Assembly: GCF_004210375.1 (NCBI RefSeq) | Contig: NC_134830.1 | Location: forward strand, 168,771,874-168,835,873 | Reading direction: 5' to 3' | Source of the DNA: Tachypleus tridentatus | Taxonomy: Eukaryota > Arthropoda > Merostomata > Xiphosura > Limulidae | DNA length: 64,000 nucleotides | Part shown: piece after piece, positions 35,843 through 46,788 of the stretch | Layout: the number at the start of each line of letters is the position of its first letter | How positions within the stretch are numbered: position 1 is the stretch's first letter | Notes under the pieces: model-generated | What the model saw: only the letters and a program-made list of their open reading frames with translations | What the model was told of the DNA's origin: nothing | The model's database searches: none | Position numbers and translations under genes: made by a program

Positions 35843-36693
35843 TATTTTGTGCCTGGTAATACACGTTCACGCTTTATATTACCACTTTTAATAAATGACC
35901 ACATGAAAATGGATGTTTGTTGTCTATAGGCGCAGTTATATTCTACAGTGTTAAAATACGTCTAACTAGCCCTATAATGACGTATTAACAGTATCTAATT
36001 TATTTGCTCATTGTATTTTGGTGAAACAATTGAAATAAAAGCATCGTTGTACTTTAAATGTACACATATAACAGTTAAGTAATAGCATGTAGCCTTAAAA
36101 ATATCAAACATCACAATTTTGAAATAAAATCCAAACCTTTCGTCTATGAAGAGCATTTACAATGAAGATAACAGAAAAACGTTTTTGCTACTTTAGAAGT
36201 GTGCTATAAAACAAAAGTTTAGTCTTTCGTCAGTTTTGGCATCTTCAACATATATATATATATCACATTAAATTGTAATGACGTTAATAAACAATTTAAA
36301 TACAAATTAAAAGTAAGTTTGAGCTTTGAAAAACTTTGATAAGCCTGTGATAAATGTTCTAACATTGTAATTACGTCATCCAAATGCAGTTGTATTATCT
36401 TGTTTTTTGCGAAACTTTAAAATTATTTTTATATAAAATATTAGATGATTCATTAACTGAAAAATGCCCAAAGTTTGCTTTTTCCTTTGCAATATACATA
36501 TTCTCATGTATCTAATTCCAAATTTAACTTTAAACTGAATCTAGTAGGCGATCAAAAAACTAAATTTGAAGTTTCTTTCTTGGGTTTTAGGCCTAACTTA
36601 TGTGAAAAATACCGTTCAACAATTTTTATTATTGTTTCATACAAACATTTCTAACAACACGATCATTAATTGTTAATTTACATTTCACAATAA

Positions 36694-36812
36694 CTGGCAT
36701 GGGCTAGTGGTTAGGGCGTATAATTAACATGCTCACCTCAGCAACCCTGAGAGTAATATTATGTGATTAGCAATCCTACCTTTCGTTGTTAAAAGGGTAC
36801 TCCAAAAGTTAG
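36694..36812 (+). mobile_element. degenerate Thr-SINE 5' half
   Basis: GGCATGGGCTAGTGGTTAGG resembles the head, and CCTACCTTTCGTTGTTAAAAGGG the body; the B-box region is replaced. An old copy. Confidence 0.45.
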
Positions 36813-36910
36813 TTGTGCTCTAGACTTTTGATCTGCAAAAAAATTACTTTAACAACAATATTTCTGTAATAATGGTCACTTCGAGTTTCGATGGATTTCA
36901 ATCCACTAGT

Positions 36911-37144
36911 GGCCGACATTGCATGGTCGTCGCGGGTTCGAATCCCCGTCACCCCAAACATGTTCGCATTTTCATCCGTGAGATGTTATATTGTGAAAGT
37001 CAATCTCACTATTCGTTGGTAAAAATAAGTAGCCCATGAATTGGCGGTGGGTGGAGATGATTAATTTTCCTTTCCTCTAGTCTTTCACTGCTAAAATAGG
37101 CATAGCAGACAGCCCTCGTGTAGCTTTGTGCGAAATTCAAAAAC
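36911..37144 (+). mobile_element. Thr-SINE copy lacking the A-box region
   Basis: Starts in GGTCGTCGCGGGTTCGAATC with a clean B-box and reads through to GTGCGAAATTCAAAAACC. The anticodon side is replaced by unrelated bases. Confidence 0.8.
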
Positions 37145-37879
37145 CAAATAGTCTAGCTTATAAATATTTGTAACAATTTTCCACAGTTGTGTTGTTTTAT
37201 CATCACCATCAGTTCAATTTCTTCGAAAAGTTCCAACTTTGTTACAATACACATTTTTATTCTCAAAATGTTTTATATCAATATTTTCTATCAGGTTTAT
37301 TACAGTTTGTCAGCTTTCCGTTAGTTGTTTCAGAAATTAATAATGTAGCAAACAAATAATAATAAAACTTCGTATTAAGTAATTTATTTGGGCTATCAAC
37401 TCGTTTTGGGGCCTAAATCTTACGAAATGTACCGTTGAACGATTTTTTATTATTGTTTCGTATAAACCTTTCTAGCACTTTAATAATTTCATTCTTTGAT
37501 TTCAGTATCAATTGAGCAAGCTTGGAGATTTCACAATAACACACTAATTTCAGGAACGAACGTCATGTCATTGCATTGTATTAAATAATAGTTTTAAATG
37601 CGAATGTACACTTTGTCTCGCTTTACCCCGGTTTTTAAAACGTGTTGGTAATACAAATAAATGATTGAGTACAAATACTGAGTTCTCACGTTACAAATCT
37701 GGAAAGTTACCTAATGATAAGACCTGTTACAGTAATTTCCAACCATATCTTTTCCTGTTTAAACAATATGTGTTCTGTTTAAATATGTTCTAAAAACAGA
37801 AATGCTAAACATCTGTACTTCATTGTTAGATAATTTTACTTATCTGTGTTTCAATATTCTCACCTTATCTCTTTTCCAG

Positions 37880-38254
37880 ATGGTCAAAATGATGATCACC
37901 TGTGTTACAGCTTTTACTCTCTGTTGGTTGCCCCTAAACACTTTACTTGTCGCCGGAGATCACGACCCAAGCATCTACACCCATCCACATATTGTTTACA
38001 TATGGTTTGCCTGCCACTGGCTAGCAATGAGTCATGCCTGTTGCAACCCTTTCATTTATTGCTGGATGAACTCCAAGTACAGAGCAGGGTTTCGTAAAGT
38101 CTTCTACCTGCTCTGTTGCAGGCTCCTACAACAGCATTCGGAAAATCCCCTTCACTCCATTGTTGCTACTCCGAGTTACAGGACCTCTGGTGGGCAGAAT
38201 TTTTATTCCATTAAAAGATTTTCTAGAACACCACCAAAGAAAGTGAATGTCTAG
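37880..38254 (+). CDS. RYa-R: RYamide receptor, exon 2 (residues 265-388, stop)
   Basis: Joins exon 1 in phase 0 so that SKRK runs into MVKMM. It carries TM6 with the CWLP toggle (279-282), the HDPS loop, TM7 with WFACHWLAMSHACCNPFIY (306-324) including the NPxxY motif, helix 8 (RAGFRK, 332-337), a likely palmitoylated CC (343-344) and a short Ser/Thr-rich tail. HWLAMSH..NP is characteristic of RYamide and leucokinin receptors; the third loop in exon 1 decides for RYamide. Total length 388 is normal for the family. Start codons just upstream of the acceptor (37802) are intronic. Confidence 0.93.
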   Translation: MVKMMITCVTAFTLCWLPLNTLLVAGDHDPSIYTHPHIVYIWFACHWLAMSHACCNPFIYCWMNSKYRAGFRKVFYLLCCRLLQQHSENPLHSIVATPSYRTSGGQNFYSIKRFSRTPPKKVNV

Positions 38255-38392
38255 GTATATATACATATATTTTATTCTTATTATTACCTTGTATATATAA
38301 ATATATATATATATATATGCATACAAATATATCTACAGATACATAACTTGTGTTATTAAATGTTTCATGTTTCACTTAGGAAGATGCAATTA

Positions 38393-38398
38393 AATAAA
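38393..38398 (+). terminator. polyadenylation signal of the RYamide receptor
   Basis: AATAAA about 140 bases after the stop codon, preceded by an (AT)n run; the first good signal in the 3' UTR. Confidence 0.55.
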
Positions 38399-38564
38399 AA
38401 TAAATGACGTATATTAGACATATGATAACAAATATTGTAACAATCATGAATATACAGTAATGAAATTGTTCTATTGTTATTTTTCATTTTTCCTTCTCAT
38501 AATATTTTGTTCAATTTCTTTTTAATGACTACCTTCCAGTTTTATAGCTAAATCAACTGCAATC

Positions 38565-38805
38565 CGAGGGTCGCGGGTTCGAATACCCGTAACATCAAAC
38601 ATGCTCGCCCTTTCAGCCGTGGAGGCATTATAATGTGACGGTCAATCCCACTATTCGTTGGTAAAAGAGTAGCCCAAGAGTTGGCGGTGGGTGGTGATGA
38701 CTAGCTGCCTTCCCTCTAGTCTTACACTACTAAATTAGAGACGGCTAGCACAGATAGCCCTCGAGTAGCTTTGTGCGAAATTCAAAAACAAACAAACAAA
38801 CAAAC
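38565..38805 (+). mobile_element. Thr-SINE, 5'-truncated, with perfect 13-bp target-site duplication
   Basis: Begins inside the anticodon arm (TCCGAGGGTCGCGGG), so the A-box is missing, yet AAATCAACTGCAA flanks it exactly at 38552-38564 and 38806-38818. The truncation therefore happened at insertion, as in LINE-type reverse transcription. The tail is (AAAC)n. Confidence 0.92.
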
Positions 38806-38931
38806 AAATCAACTGCAAACATATACCATCAAATTTAGACAAATCAGTCCAATTTATTTAAAGGAAAAAAATAAAAAATTATGTGTTTAATTAAACTCAA
38901 TACTTATGCAAATTTATTTATGGGTATCTTT

Positions 38932-39030
38932 ATTTGTTTGTTAATAAACAGAAAGCTTCACGATGAGCTATCTATACTGTGCCCAGTTTTCGTCATTACT
39001 AGCCTGTAGGCTTACCATTGAACCAATGGG
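38932..39030 (-). mobile_element. SINE-C copy, diverged
   Basis: TTTGTTTGTTAATAAACAGAAAGCTTCACGATGAGCTATC followed by TGTGCCCAG and a weak promoter half (TAGGCTTACCATTGAACCAA). Confidence 0.45.
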
Positions 39031-39378
39031 CGGTTCATGGTCGTCATTAATTATTTTAAAAAAATAATAATTTTTCGCCAAACACGTCTGTTTAAAAATC
39101 TACCGATAAATAATGATCAATAACAACGCTATCCTTATCTAAGTCTACGAAACATCGGTTAACTCGTGATAATATGGATATTAAGTGCTTGCAACTTAAC
39201 TTTAAAATATTTGTCTTAGAATAATATATTTTGAAAACAATTAATAAAACATATTTTTAGTTTTTAACAAAAAATTAGTGTTTAGTTATAAACTGCTTGT
39301 TTTTCAGCAATGCCCGACTTAAATCTGAAATTCCAGTTGCTATTCTAACTTAAGAAATACTCTAGTTTTATATAGTTA

Positions 39379-39500
39379 GCTCTCAGTAACACGGCAGTAT
39401 CTCTGCGGACTTATACCGCTAGAAACCAGAGTTCGATACCCATGGTGGGCAGAGCACAGATACCCCAATGTGTAGCTTTATGCTCAATACAGACAATCAT
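39379..39500 (+). mobile_element. SINE-C copy
   Basis: Head ACACGGCAGTATCTCTGCGG, then ACTTATACCGCTAGAAACC, B-box AGTTCGATACCC, and a body GGGCAGAGCACAGATACCCC leading to GTAGCTTTATGCTCAATAC. The promoter resembles SINE-B, the body differs, and the 3' end (GTAGCTTTGTGC) resembles the Thr-SINE. Confidence 0.6.
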
Positions 39501-40330
39501 ATTGTTGGTTTACCTCGCTTTCTAGCAAAAAATTTACAAACTCATCCTTCTAGGACGAAATTAGATTTAAACTAACTGTAATCTGCACCTATAATCTTGT
39601 TGTTTGTCTTTAAAAGAAAATAATTTATGAATAAGAGATAAACTTTGAGAACTTACAAATCAGTTAGGCTTTAAGTGATTTCAAGCACTTTAATTAAGCC
39701 TAAAACTAGGCAATACTTTACCTGCTCACGTTGTAGCAACATTCCAATGCAGTTTTTATGCTCCATCAAATAGAATTTCTGTATTTTCTTATGTCCATCC
39801 TAATTGGTGGGTTCTGATACTAAGTAATACACTTTCTTGGCAATGGCGTGTAGAAGACAAAATACATGTCTGAAACGGTAGAGAAAAAAAAATCAGTCAA
39901 ACATGATTTTAATTAAAATTCCTTATCGTAGACTAGAGGTTAAACACCTCTAGTTATCAACTCATGTTTCAGCTGCCGTGAGAACAAACATACAGTATTA
40001 CCATAGAAATAAAGTAATTATTATATCTAATTTGTTCCTTTTTGCACTCGAACTTGTTATTTATCAGATACGCTGACACGCATAAAATTTAATTTCTATT
40101 AAAACTACCTAAATATAATCGAAAAAAAAATCTTTCTTAATGCATAAAATGATTAGCATTGTAAAATTTAATATTTTAATTATAAGTTGTATGTGATTCG
40201 CCAAACACAACGAAAAATTGAAAATAAAGTCAAATTCTAGAGTTCATATCTTAACATCTGTGGCTCAGCTGCTTAATATTTGTTTGTTTGATTTTTTTTA
40301 AATTTCGTAACAGGCAATAAATATCAAGTG

Positions 40331-40603
40331 GGCCCGGCATGACCAGATGAGTTAAGGCGTGCGACTCGTAATATAAGGGTGGCAGGTTCGAATCCCCATC
40401 GCACAAAACATGCTTGTCCTTTCAGCGGTGGGGGCGTTATAATGTGACGATCAATCCCACTATTCTTTGAAAAAAGAGTAGCCCAAGAGATGGCGGTGGG
40501 TGGTGATAACTAGCTGCCTTCCCTCTAGTTTTACACTGCTAAATTAGGAACGGCTAGCGCACATAGCCCTCGTGTAGCTTTGCGCGAAATTAAAAAACAA
40601 AAC
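40331..40603 (+). mobile_element. Thr-SINE copy, full length
   Basis: Complete, with CTCGTAAT anticodon region and GGTTCGAATCCCC B-box. Just upstream (about 40280-40312) is a small minus-strand tail fragment (TGTTTGTTTGATTTTTTTTA). Confidence 0.88.
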
Positions 40604-40898
40604 GATATTGTACTAGTGTAAATTAATTTCAATGTATTTGACACGATCTATTTATTAACTATAAATAGTGTCTGGCCTTGATACCACACAGAAAATACAA
40701 CGCTAGCATAAAGTTGAGCAATCTACTCTAAACAAGCAAACAAGGTAGACAAGATTTTAATATTATCCGTTAGATATGAAATAAAGACAAATTAAAATAT
40801 TACAAATATATAAATCATAATGTTTTTAAAGTACTCGTTTGTTTTGTACGTAGAAAGGTTGCATGTGTTTTTTTACATGTAGCTTTCTTCAATTTGTC

Positions 40899-40970
40899 TC
40901 CTAGAGTGTTAGTGGTGCATTTACAACGCTAAAATTCAGTGTTCGAATCCTCGGTGGATAGATCTCAGAC
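40899..40970 (+). mobile_element. SINE-B fragment
   Basis: TTAGTGGTGCATTTACAACGCTAAAATTC then GTGTTCGAATCCTCGGTGG; the A-box side is shortened and the body is lost. Confidence 0.5.
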
Positions 40971-42001
40971 TGTCCTTTGAACTTTGAACTAAAATAAAAT
41001 ATTTCAATTTTACATTCAGGGAATTTGGAGTTTAATACGTTGTATTTTTAATCCATACAAATCTGCAATACATTTCGTTAGAATTGTTTTTCAGTGTAAT
41101 ATTTTAAACGTCACTCACGCCCCACTTCTTCTTCAAATTACTTAGTACATTTTTTTTTCACACACTTCAGAGATTATTGTATGGTTATGGTTTTCAATGG
41201 ATACCTAAAAACATCATTTTTCTTCGTTTTTTGTATAATTCTAGCGCTTAGGCGTGAGTTTTGATAACTATACAGCGACCAGCAGGTATACAATCAATTT
41301 AAGATGTAGTGACACCGTGCTTAAGATAGTATCGTTGTAAAACCTGGCTTGTAAAATTTACGTTACAATCATGCTAATTAAACACCTGATATTAAATACA
41401 GGAGGCTAAAACATGTTTTAATGCTCTTCTCTGCAGTCGATATTGCGTCGTTTACGGTAATGTTATGCATGCCATAGCGCTCATCAGCTCAGATACTCGA
41501 CACGATAACATTTGAGCGAAGCAGTAACGTTCATTATTAATGTGAAATTTAGGGTTGTATTTTTTAGAAAATTATAAAATCTATAATGAAGTTGGAAGTT
41601 TACAAAACTAATCCCATTTTATTCCAAACATTTTATACGAATCAAACGTATTTTAAATGACAATAGAACATCACAAATAACAGTTCCGTTATTATACACT
41701 AATTTATACCTTGTTTTAATATTAAAAAAATTCTCCATCAGTATATTTACAAGTATAATAATTATTCTATTCTTAACGTCTGTGGAATCAGGCTTTATTA
41801 TATGTTATTATATTACATATTATACGTTATTTTTAATCCAACGAAACATGTAAGCTTAAACACTTAAATTAACTATAATGAAATCAGTGGAAATTTGTAA
41901 TTAAAGTTTCAAAGGAATTTCTGTTAAAAGTAAAAGAAAAACACAAACACAATTGTAGTTTTTGACACAATGAAAGGTTTTAATATTTAATGTTATCTAC
42001 A

Positions 42002-42210
42002 GCCTACTAGTTTCGGTAGCAAAGTTACCTTTATCAGGCCTCAAAACTACTAACATATAAATGTGAGTGATGTCGAGAAAACCCACTGGTAGAGAAAATC
42101 ATATATGTAAAAACGGCTCGTAAATTTTATGTAAAATATTTTCTCAACCCAAACGAGCCGTTTTTACATATATATTTTTAATGTACAAATGTGTTACCGA
42201 AACTAGTCAG
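42002..42210. repeat. nested inverted repeats with hammerhead-like ends
   Basis: The inner arms are perfect 21-base inverted copies, 42101-42121 (ATATATGTAAAAACGGCTCGT) and 42153-42173, with a 31-base spacer. Outside them, CTACTAGTTTCGGTAG (42004) and GTTACCGAAACTAGT (42192) are also inverted copies. The minus strand at about 42045-42004 reads CCTGATAAAGGTAACTTTGC, TACC, GAAAC, close to a hammerhead core with one core base changed. Probably the terminal part of a Penelope-like element. Confidence 0.5.
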
Positions 42211-42356
42211 CTATAAGAATATCAATTGACATATATTATTTTATTATTATAATTCAGAGAACAAACAAAACATTCGATCTAAGCTACTCACTCTGAGACC
42301 TTTAGCGGACTTAAATCGACATGAGCTCGTACTTCTAGTGCCTATCCTTGAGGATA

Positions 42357-42420
42357 TGTTTGCTTGTTTGTTTGTTTTGAATTTCGTGCAAAGCTACTTG
42401 AGGGCTATCTGTGCTATCAC
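42357..42420 (-). mobile_element. Thr-SINE 3'-end fragment
   Basis: GTTTGTTTGTTTTGAATTTCGTGCAAAGC to GGGCTATCTGTGCTA only; about 60 bases of the 3' end. Confidence 0.7.
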
Positions 42421-42664
42421 AAGTTCTATTGATGCCAGGCACCCATAAGCATAAGAAAGATGACCAATGATGCTTAAACAGCAATCTCAGTTCCAGCATA
42501 AAACGTAACCATGTGTAGTATATCATATACTATACGAGTAAGGCAATTATACTTCACATATCATCCCATCATACACAGTTAGAACTTATAACGCAATTAA
42601 GAAATGTACTTTGAAAAAAAAAACATTAATAAATTACTACAAAGCGATTCGAAAATTCTAGAAC

Positions 42665-42893
42665 TTTCCGTAAGCTCGAGAACTTTCAACGCTAAAATTC
42701 GTGGTTCGATCGCCACGATGGCGTATCTCAGTTATTGTATTGTTTAGTTAATTTGTTTAATAAGAAACAATTGCTTTGATTCGTGTTTTATCTTTTACTA
42801 TTATACGTATTTTACAAAGTGTTTACCAATGGGAGTCTAACCCAAAATTTTAGCATTGTAAATCCGAAGACTTCCCTCTGTGCCAGCAGGGTA
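42665..42893. mobile_element. two SINE-B relics in opposite orientations
   Basis: A plus-strand relic (TTCAACGCTAAAATTCGTGGTTCGATCGCC, about 42685-42715) and a minus-strand relic (AATTTTAGCATTGTAAATCC with GTGCCAGCAGGG, about 42850-42890). Both are too decayed to give limits. Confidence 0.4.
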
Positions 42894-43327
42894 CGTAATT
42901 AAAAAAGAGAATACATTATATAATTGTTCATATTCGTTCTTGAAATATTTTATGCACTAAAAATTTTTACCTTAAATATAACCATGTGATAGGCAAGGCT
43001 TCAATGAGGTCTATTAGTTATTTCATTGATTCTTATAAGTAATGTAGATAAAAATAGCAGATTATAAAAAGGAAACTTTTCATGTTATCTTTTTCAAGTC
43101 CTAATATTAATAGCAATCTTATTGGTCAACAAAATCTAAGTCACAGTTATACCGTTATTAAACATTAAAGGTGTCTTACAGATTAAGTACGTACATAGAA
43201 TCAATATCACTAATTAGCCCATTTATGTTGAACCTTCTTAGTAACTTTCTTCTTGTTTACTGTTTAAGCCTAATACGTGAAAATATTTACACCTGTAGAC
43301 ATGAAAATACATTAATAACGATAATGA

Positions 43328-43601
43328 TGGCCCGGCATGGCCAAGTGGTTGAAGCACCAGACTCGTACTCTAAGTGTCGCGGGTTGGAATCTCCGTCACA
43401 CCCAAACATGTTCGCCCCTTCGGTCGTGGAGGCATTATAAAGTGACGATCAATCACACTCTTCGCTGTTAAAAGAATAGCCCAAGAGTTGGCGGTGGGTG
43501 GTGATGATTAGCTGCCTTCCCTCTGCTCTTACACTGCTAGATTAGGGACGGCTAGCGCAGATAGCCCTCCTGTAGCTTTGCGCGAAATTCAAAAAACAAA
43601 C
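43328..43601 (+). mobile_element. Thr-SINE copy, full length
   Basis: Complete. The second of the pair follows after 17 bases in the same orientation. Confidence 0.85.
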
Positions 43602-43618
43602 AATGAACTGTATAGACA

Positions 43619-43891
43619 ACCCGGCATGGCCAGGTGATTAAAGCACTGGACTCATAATATGAGTGTCGCAGGTTTTAATCTCGGTCGCACCAAACATACT
43701 CGCCCTTTCAGCCGTAGGGGCGTTATAATGGTACGGTCAATCCCACTCTTCATTGGTAAAAGAGTAGCCCAAAAGTTGGCGGTGGGTGGTGATATCTAGC
43801 TGCCTTTCCTCTAACTTTGCACTGTTAAGTTAGGGACGGCTTACGCAGATAGCCCTCCTATAGCTTTGCTAGAAATTTAAAAACAATTAAA
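43619..43891 (+). mobile_element. Thr-SINE copy, full length, tandem to the previous one
   Basis: Complete but more diverged (B-box GGTTTTAATCTCG). Both copies carry the CCTCCTGTAGC/CCTCCTATAGC variant in the 3' part, suggesting one subfamily or local duplication. Confidence 0.85.
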
Positions 43892-44008
43892 CAGTAATGA
43901 AATTGTTAGGGTTCAGAATCTGCTCTCTTCGTGTATGTTGTTAACTAACAATATTGCATGCTTTCCTAAAATAACAGTCTTCTCTTCGAAGTTTTACTTG
44001 AAAATGTT

Positions 44009-44075
44009 TTGTTTGTTTGTTTTGCTTGGAATTAAGAACAAAACTACAGAGTGGGCTATCTGTGCTACTTTAAAA
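44009..44075 (-). mobile_element. Thr-SINE 3'-end fragment
   Basis: TGTTTGTTTGTTTTGCTTGGAATTAAGAACAAAACTAC then GTGGGCTATCTGTGCTACTT; the remainder is absent. Confidence 0.5.
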
Positions 44076-44235
44076 TGTTATAATGGTTTTGAATAAGGCA
44101 TTTAATATTGTGAGCTTAGTTTTTACTTGTATTTGGAGAGATTGCAATGTTAAAAATTGAATATAGATTTTTAAATATGATATTTTATTAGAAAACTCAC
44201 TGCATAATGTAAATATTTATTATATTTTCTATTAG

Positions 44236-44584
44236 ATGACCAAGATGGTGTTCATTGTAGGTTTCAGTCTTTGCCGTTTGCTGGCTGCTCTTTAACATTC
44301 TAACAGTGATGGGAGACCAGGACCCTACTCTCTGGAACCTCAGAAACATGGAATACATCTGGTTTGTTTGCCACTGGTTGGTCATCAACCTCATTTCCTA
44401 TAATTCTCTCACATGCTGGTGGATGAGTCCTAGGTTTCGAACAGGGTTTCGACAAATTTATCTTCGCTTCCTATGTTTTAGAACATATGGAGAAACCAAT
44501 CGTCTGAAGCGGGACAACGATTCCAGCTCGTTTACTCATGAAATTAACCTGCGTCTAACCCACAATTTTCGACTACAAGTATAA
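44236..44584 (+). pseudogene. diverged duplicate of the RYamide receptor last exon
   Basis: A TATATTTTCTATTAG acceptor (ending 44235) is followed by MTKMVFIVGF. One extra base at about 44266 then shifts the frame to VFAVCWLLFN, GDQDP, MEYIWFVCHWLV and MSPRFRTGFRQI, aligning residue by residue with receptor exon 2 up to helix 8. NPFIY has become NSLTC, and SHACCN has become NLISYN. The frameshift plus loss of the TM7 activation motif argue for a pseudogene. No copy of exon 1 was found between 38254 and here, so it is either a duplicated exon or the tail of a decayed tandem gene. An alternative last exon is unlikely because of the frameshift. Confidence 0.8.
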
Positions 44585-44890
44585 AAAATAGCATCAGAAC
44601 AAGCAACGTTTCCAAAGAAAAATAACACATAAACGTTACATTCCTTACTCAGAAGCCTGGACTAACTCCTGTCATTTGTAACATAATTAGAAACCTTTTT
44701 GCCTCAAATTCCAATACGCAGAATGTTTGTAATGTAATTGAAAATTCTTGGGATCTGATTTTCAACTAATACTTAATTAGTTCGTTTTGTTTTTTTTAAT
44801 TAGGTTTACACTAAATAATACTACTAGCATATTAAATTCAAGTCTGAGAAACTTACCACAACACATCGTTCTAATTACATGAACTCAATG

Positions 44891-44962
44891 ATTTGTTTGT
44901 TTGCTTTTAAATTTCTCGCAAAGCTACACGAGGGCTATCTTCTCCAGCTGTTCCTAATTTAG
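44891..44962 (-). mobile_element. outer Thr-SINE, 3' part (split by nested copy)
   Basis: TTAAATTTCTCGCAAAGC to CTAATTTAGCACTG; continues at 45232 after the nested copy. Confidence 0.85.
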
Positions 44963-44968
44963 CACTGT

Positions 44969-45225
44969 TTTTTTGTCTTTGTTTTAATTTCGCGCAAAGC
45001 TACTCGAGGGCTATCTGCGCTAGCGGTCCCTAATTTAGCAATGTAAGGCTAGAGGGAAGGCAGCTAGTCATCACCACCCACCGCCAACTCTTGGGCTACA
45101 CTTTTACCAACGAATAGTGGGATTAACCGTCACATTATAACGTCCCCACGGCTGAACGGGCGAGCATGTTTGGTGCGACCGGGATTCGAACCCGCGTCCC
45201 TCGGATTACGAGTCGAACGCCTTAA
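44969..45225 (-). mobile_element. nested Thr-SINE inserted into another Thr-SINE
   Basis: A young-looking body that ends at GAACGCCTTAA without the last ~20 bases of the tRNA head. CACTGT flanks it at 44963-44968 and 45226-45231, which is the target-site duplication within the outer copy. Confidence 0.88.
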
Positions 45226-45231
45226 CACTGT

Positions 45232-45436
45232 GTGAGACTAGACGGAAAGTAGCTGGTCATCACCACCCACCGCCAACACTTACGTTTCTCTTTAACCAAC
45301 AAAAAGTGGGATTTACCGTTCACATTATAACGCCTCCGCGGCTGAAAGGACGAGTATGTTTGAGGTGACGAGGATTCGAGACCGCGATCCTCAGATTACG
45401 AGTCGAACGCTCTAGCCACCTAGCCAAGCTGGGCCA
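45232..45436 (-). mobile_element. outer Thr-SINE, promoter part
   Basis: GTGAGACTAGACGGAAAGTAGC to CTAGCCAAGCTGGGCC. It is more diverged than the nested copy, as expected for the older host element. Confidence 0.85.
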
Positions 45437-45611
45437 ATAATCACGGGTTTCCCTGTTTTTGGATTGTTCCTTTTAGTTTTAGGCTTAACACAACCTACGC
45501 TTACTGTTAGCACTTATAAAAATGGTTTATTTTTCCTCTTGTGTATTGAAAGTTTTTACACCGTAATAATAGTCAGTGTTTAAAAACTATTTTCGTTTCT
45601 AAGAATCTCGC

Positions 45612-45736
45612 GTGTGTGTGTGTTTTCTTATAGCAAAGCCAAATGGGGCTATCTGCTGAGCCCACCGAGGGGAATCGAACCCCTGATTTTAGCATTATAA
45701 ATCCGTAGACATATCGCTGTACCAGCGGGGGACAAA
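45612..45736 (-). mobile_element. SINE-B copy with 8-bp target-site duplication
   Basis: GTGTGTGTG tail, full body, head ending CCAGCGGGGG. AATCTCGC flanks it at 45604-45611 and 45737-45744. Confidence 0.8.
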
Positions 45737-46788
45737 AATCTCGCACTGATCCTGATAAGATAATTTAAAAATTCGGCACTTAATATATCATGTTTCTGTT
45801 AGCAGGTTTTTGTAGGTTGATTATTTTGAGAGATAGTTTCTTATCAAACTATGTATATATATCACTCTGAACTTAACATCTCACAAAACGAACTCAATAA
45901 ATCATCTACTTTACAACATAGCATCTGGCTTCACGACGTTGTTACTGTGATGTTAAAAATCAGACAAGGTTGTAGTTTAGCGCACAAAGTCTAACTCGCT
46001 AAATTATTAGTGTGAAGTTGAAATTCAACAAATCATTTAGCTCACTACAGAAAGTCTGACTTCAGTGCAATATTAGAGTAAAGCTCAAATTAAAAAAAGC
46101 ACGTGTTGTATTTTCTCTCACAAAACCTGACTTATCTAGAGTAATGAACTATAAGCACTTCGTTAAGCGAAATCAAAGTGTCGTGTTGTGGTTTGAGCTC
46201 AGAAATAACATTAGCTTCTACACACGTAATTTTACTTCCTTCAATAGGACCGAGGTAAAGACGTTGAAATCCAATGATTGTGCATTACGTCATCAAGTCT
46301 ATTTGAAATAACTTATTACTTCTTCAATATTAATGCTAGGCAGTGTCCAGTAAATCACTTCTTTTATACATTATGGTCCAGTAATATAAAAAGTAATTAG
46401 TGTATTTTTACTAAGAATATTCAAGCATGTATTGCGTGAGGTAATGGTACTTCCATGTCTTTAAGACATTTCCATGTTAAATTTCCAGACAGACGATTTT
46501 TTCATCTGAGAATTATGTGTATTCCAGATTTAATGTTTATCAAATTGCTCCGGCGATTATTTACCAATCATTTTTCAACATCAAGCAACTAAGAAACGTA
46601 TCTGTTTTGTGTATTACTGAACTTTGGAAAGTTCATTTAACGTATTAGTATTTGATTTTGTGTGACGAAAACGTTTTTTTTTTTTTTGTACTAAAGTGAT
46701 TTTAAAACGTAAATGTTGTTTTTTTTTTGTAAACATATATATTTGTTTTAGACGAACGTTTAAAATAATAGGTTTTGGTAGCCTAAAT

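Larger units (their letters stand above)
34801..37879 (+). other. RYamide receptor intron (3.1 kb)
   Basis: Bounded by GTAAGT and a TCTCTTTTCCAG acceptor. Holds a Thr-SINE (35165-35420), a SINE-B (35721-35842) and two degenerate Thr-SINE pieces (36694-37144), plus otherwise unremarkable AT-rich sequence with a TATATATA run near 36250. Confidence 0.85.

Noticed and set aside
36130-36260. TTTCGTCTATGAAGAGC and TTTCGTCAGTTTTGGCATC resemble hammerhead cores in inverse orientation
   Set aside because: Cores are incomplete and stems cannot be drawn convincingly; left out of the features.
38266-38330. Short YIYIYIY-type open frame on the minus strand
   Set aside because: Translation of an (AT)n microsatellite in the receptor 3' UTR.
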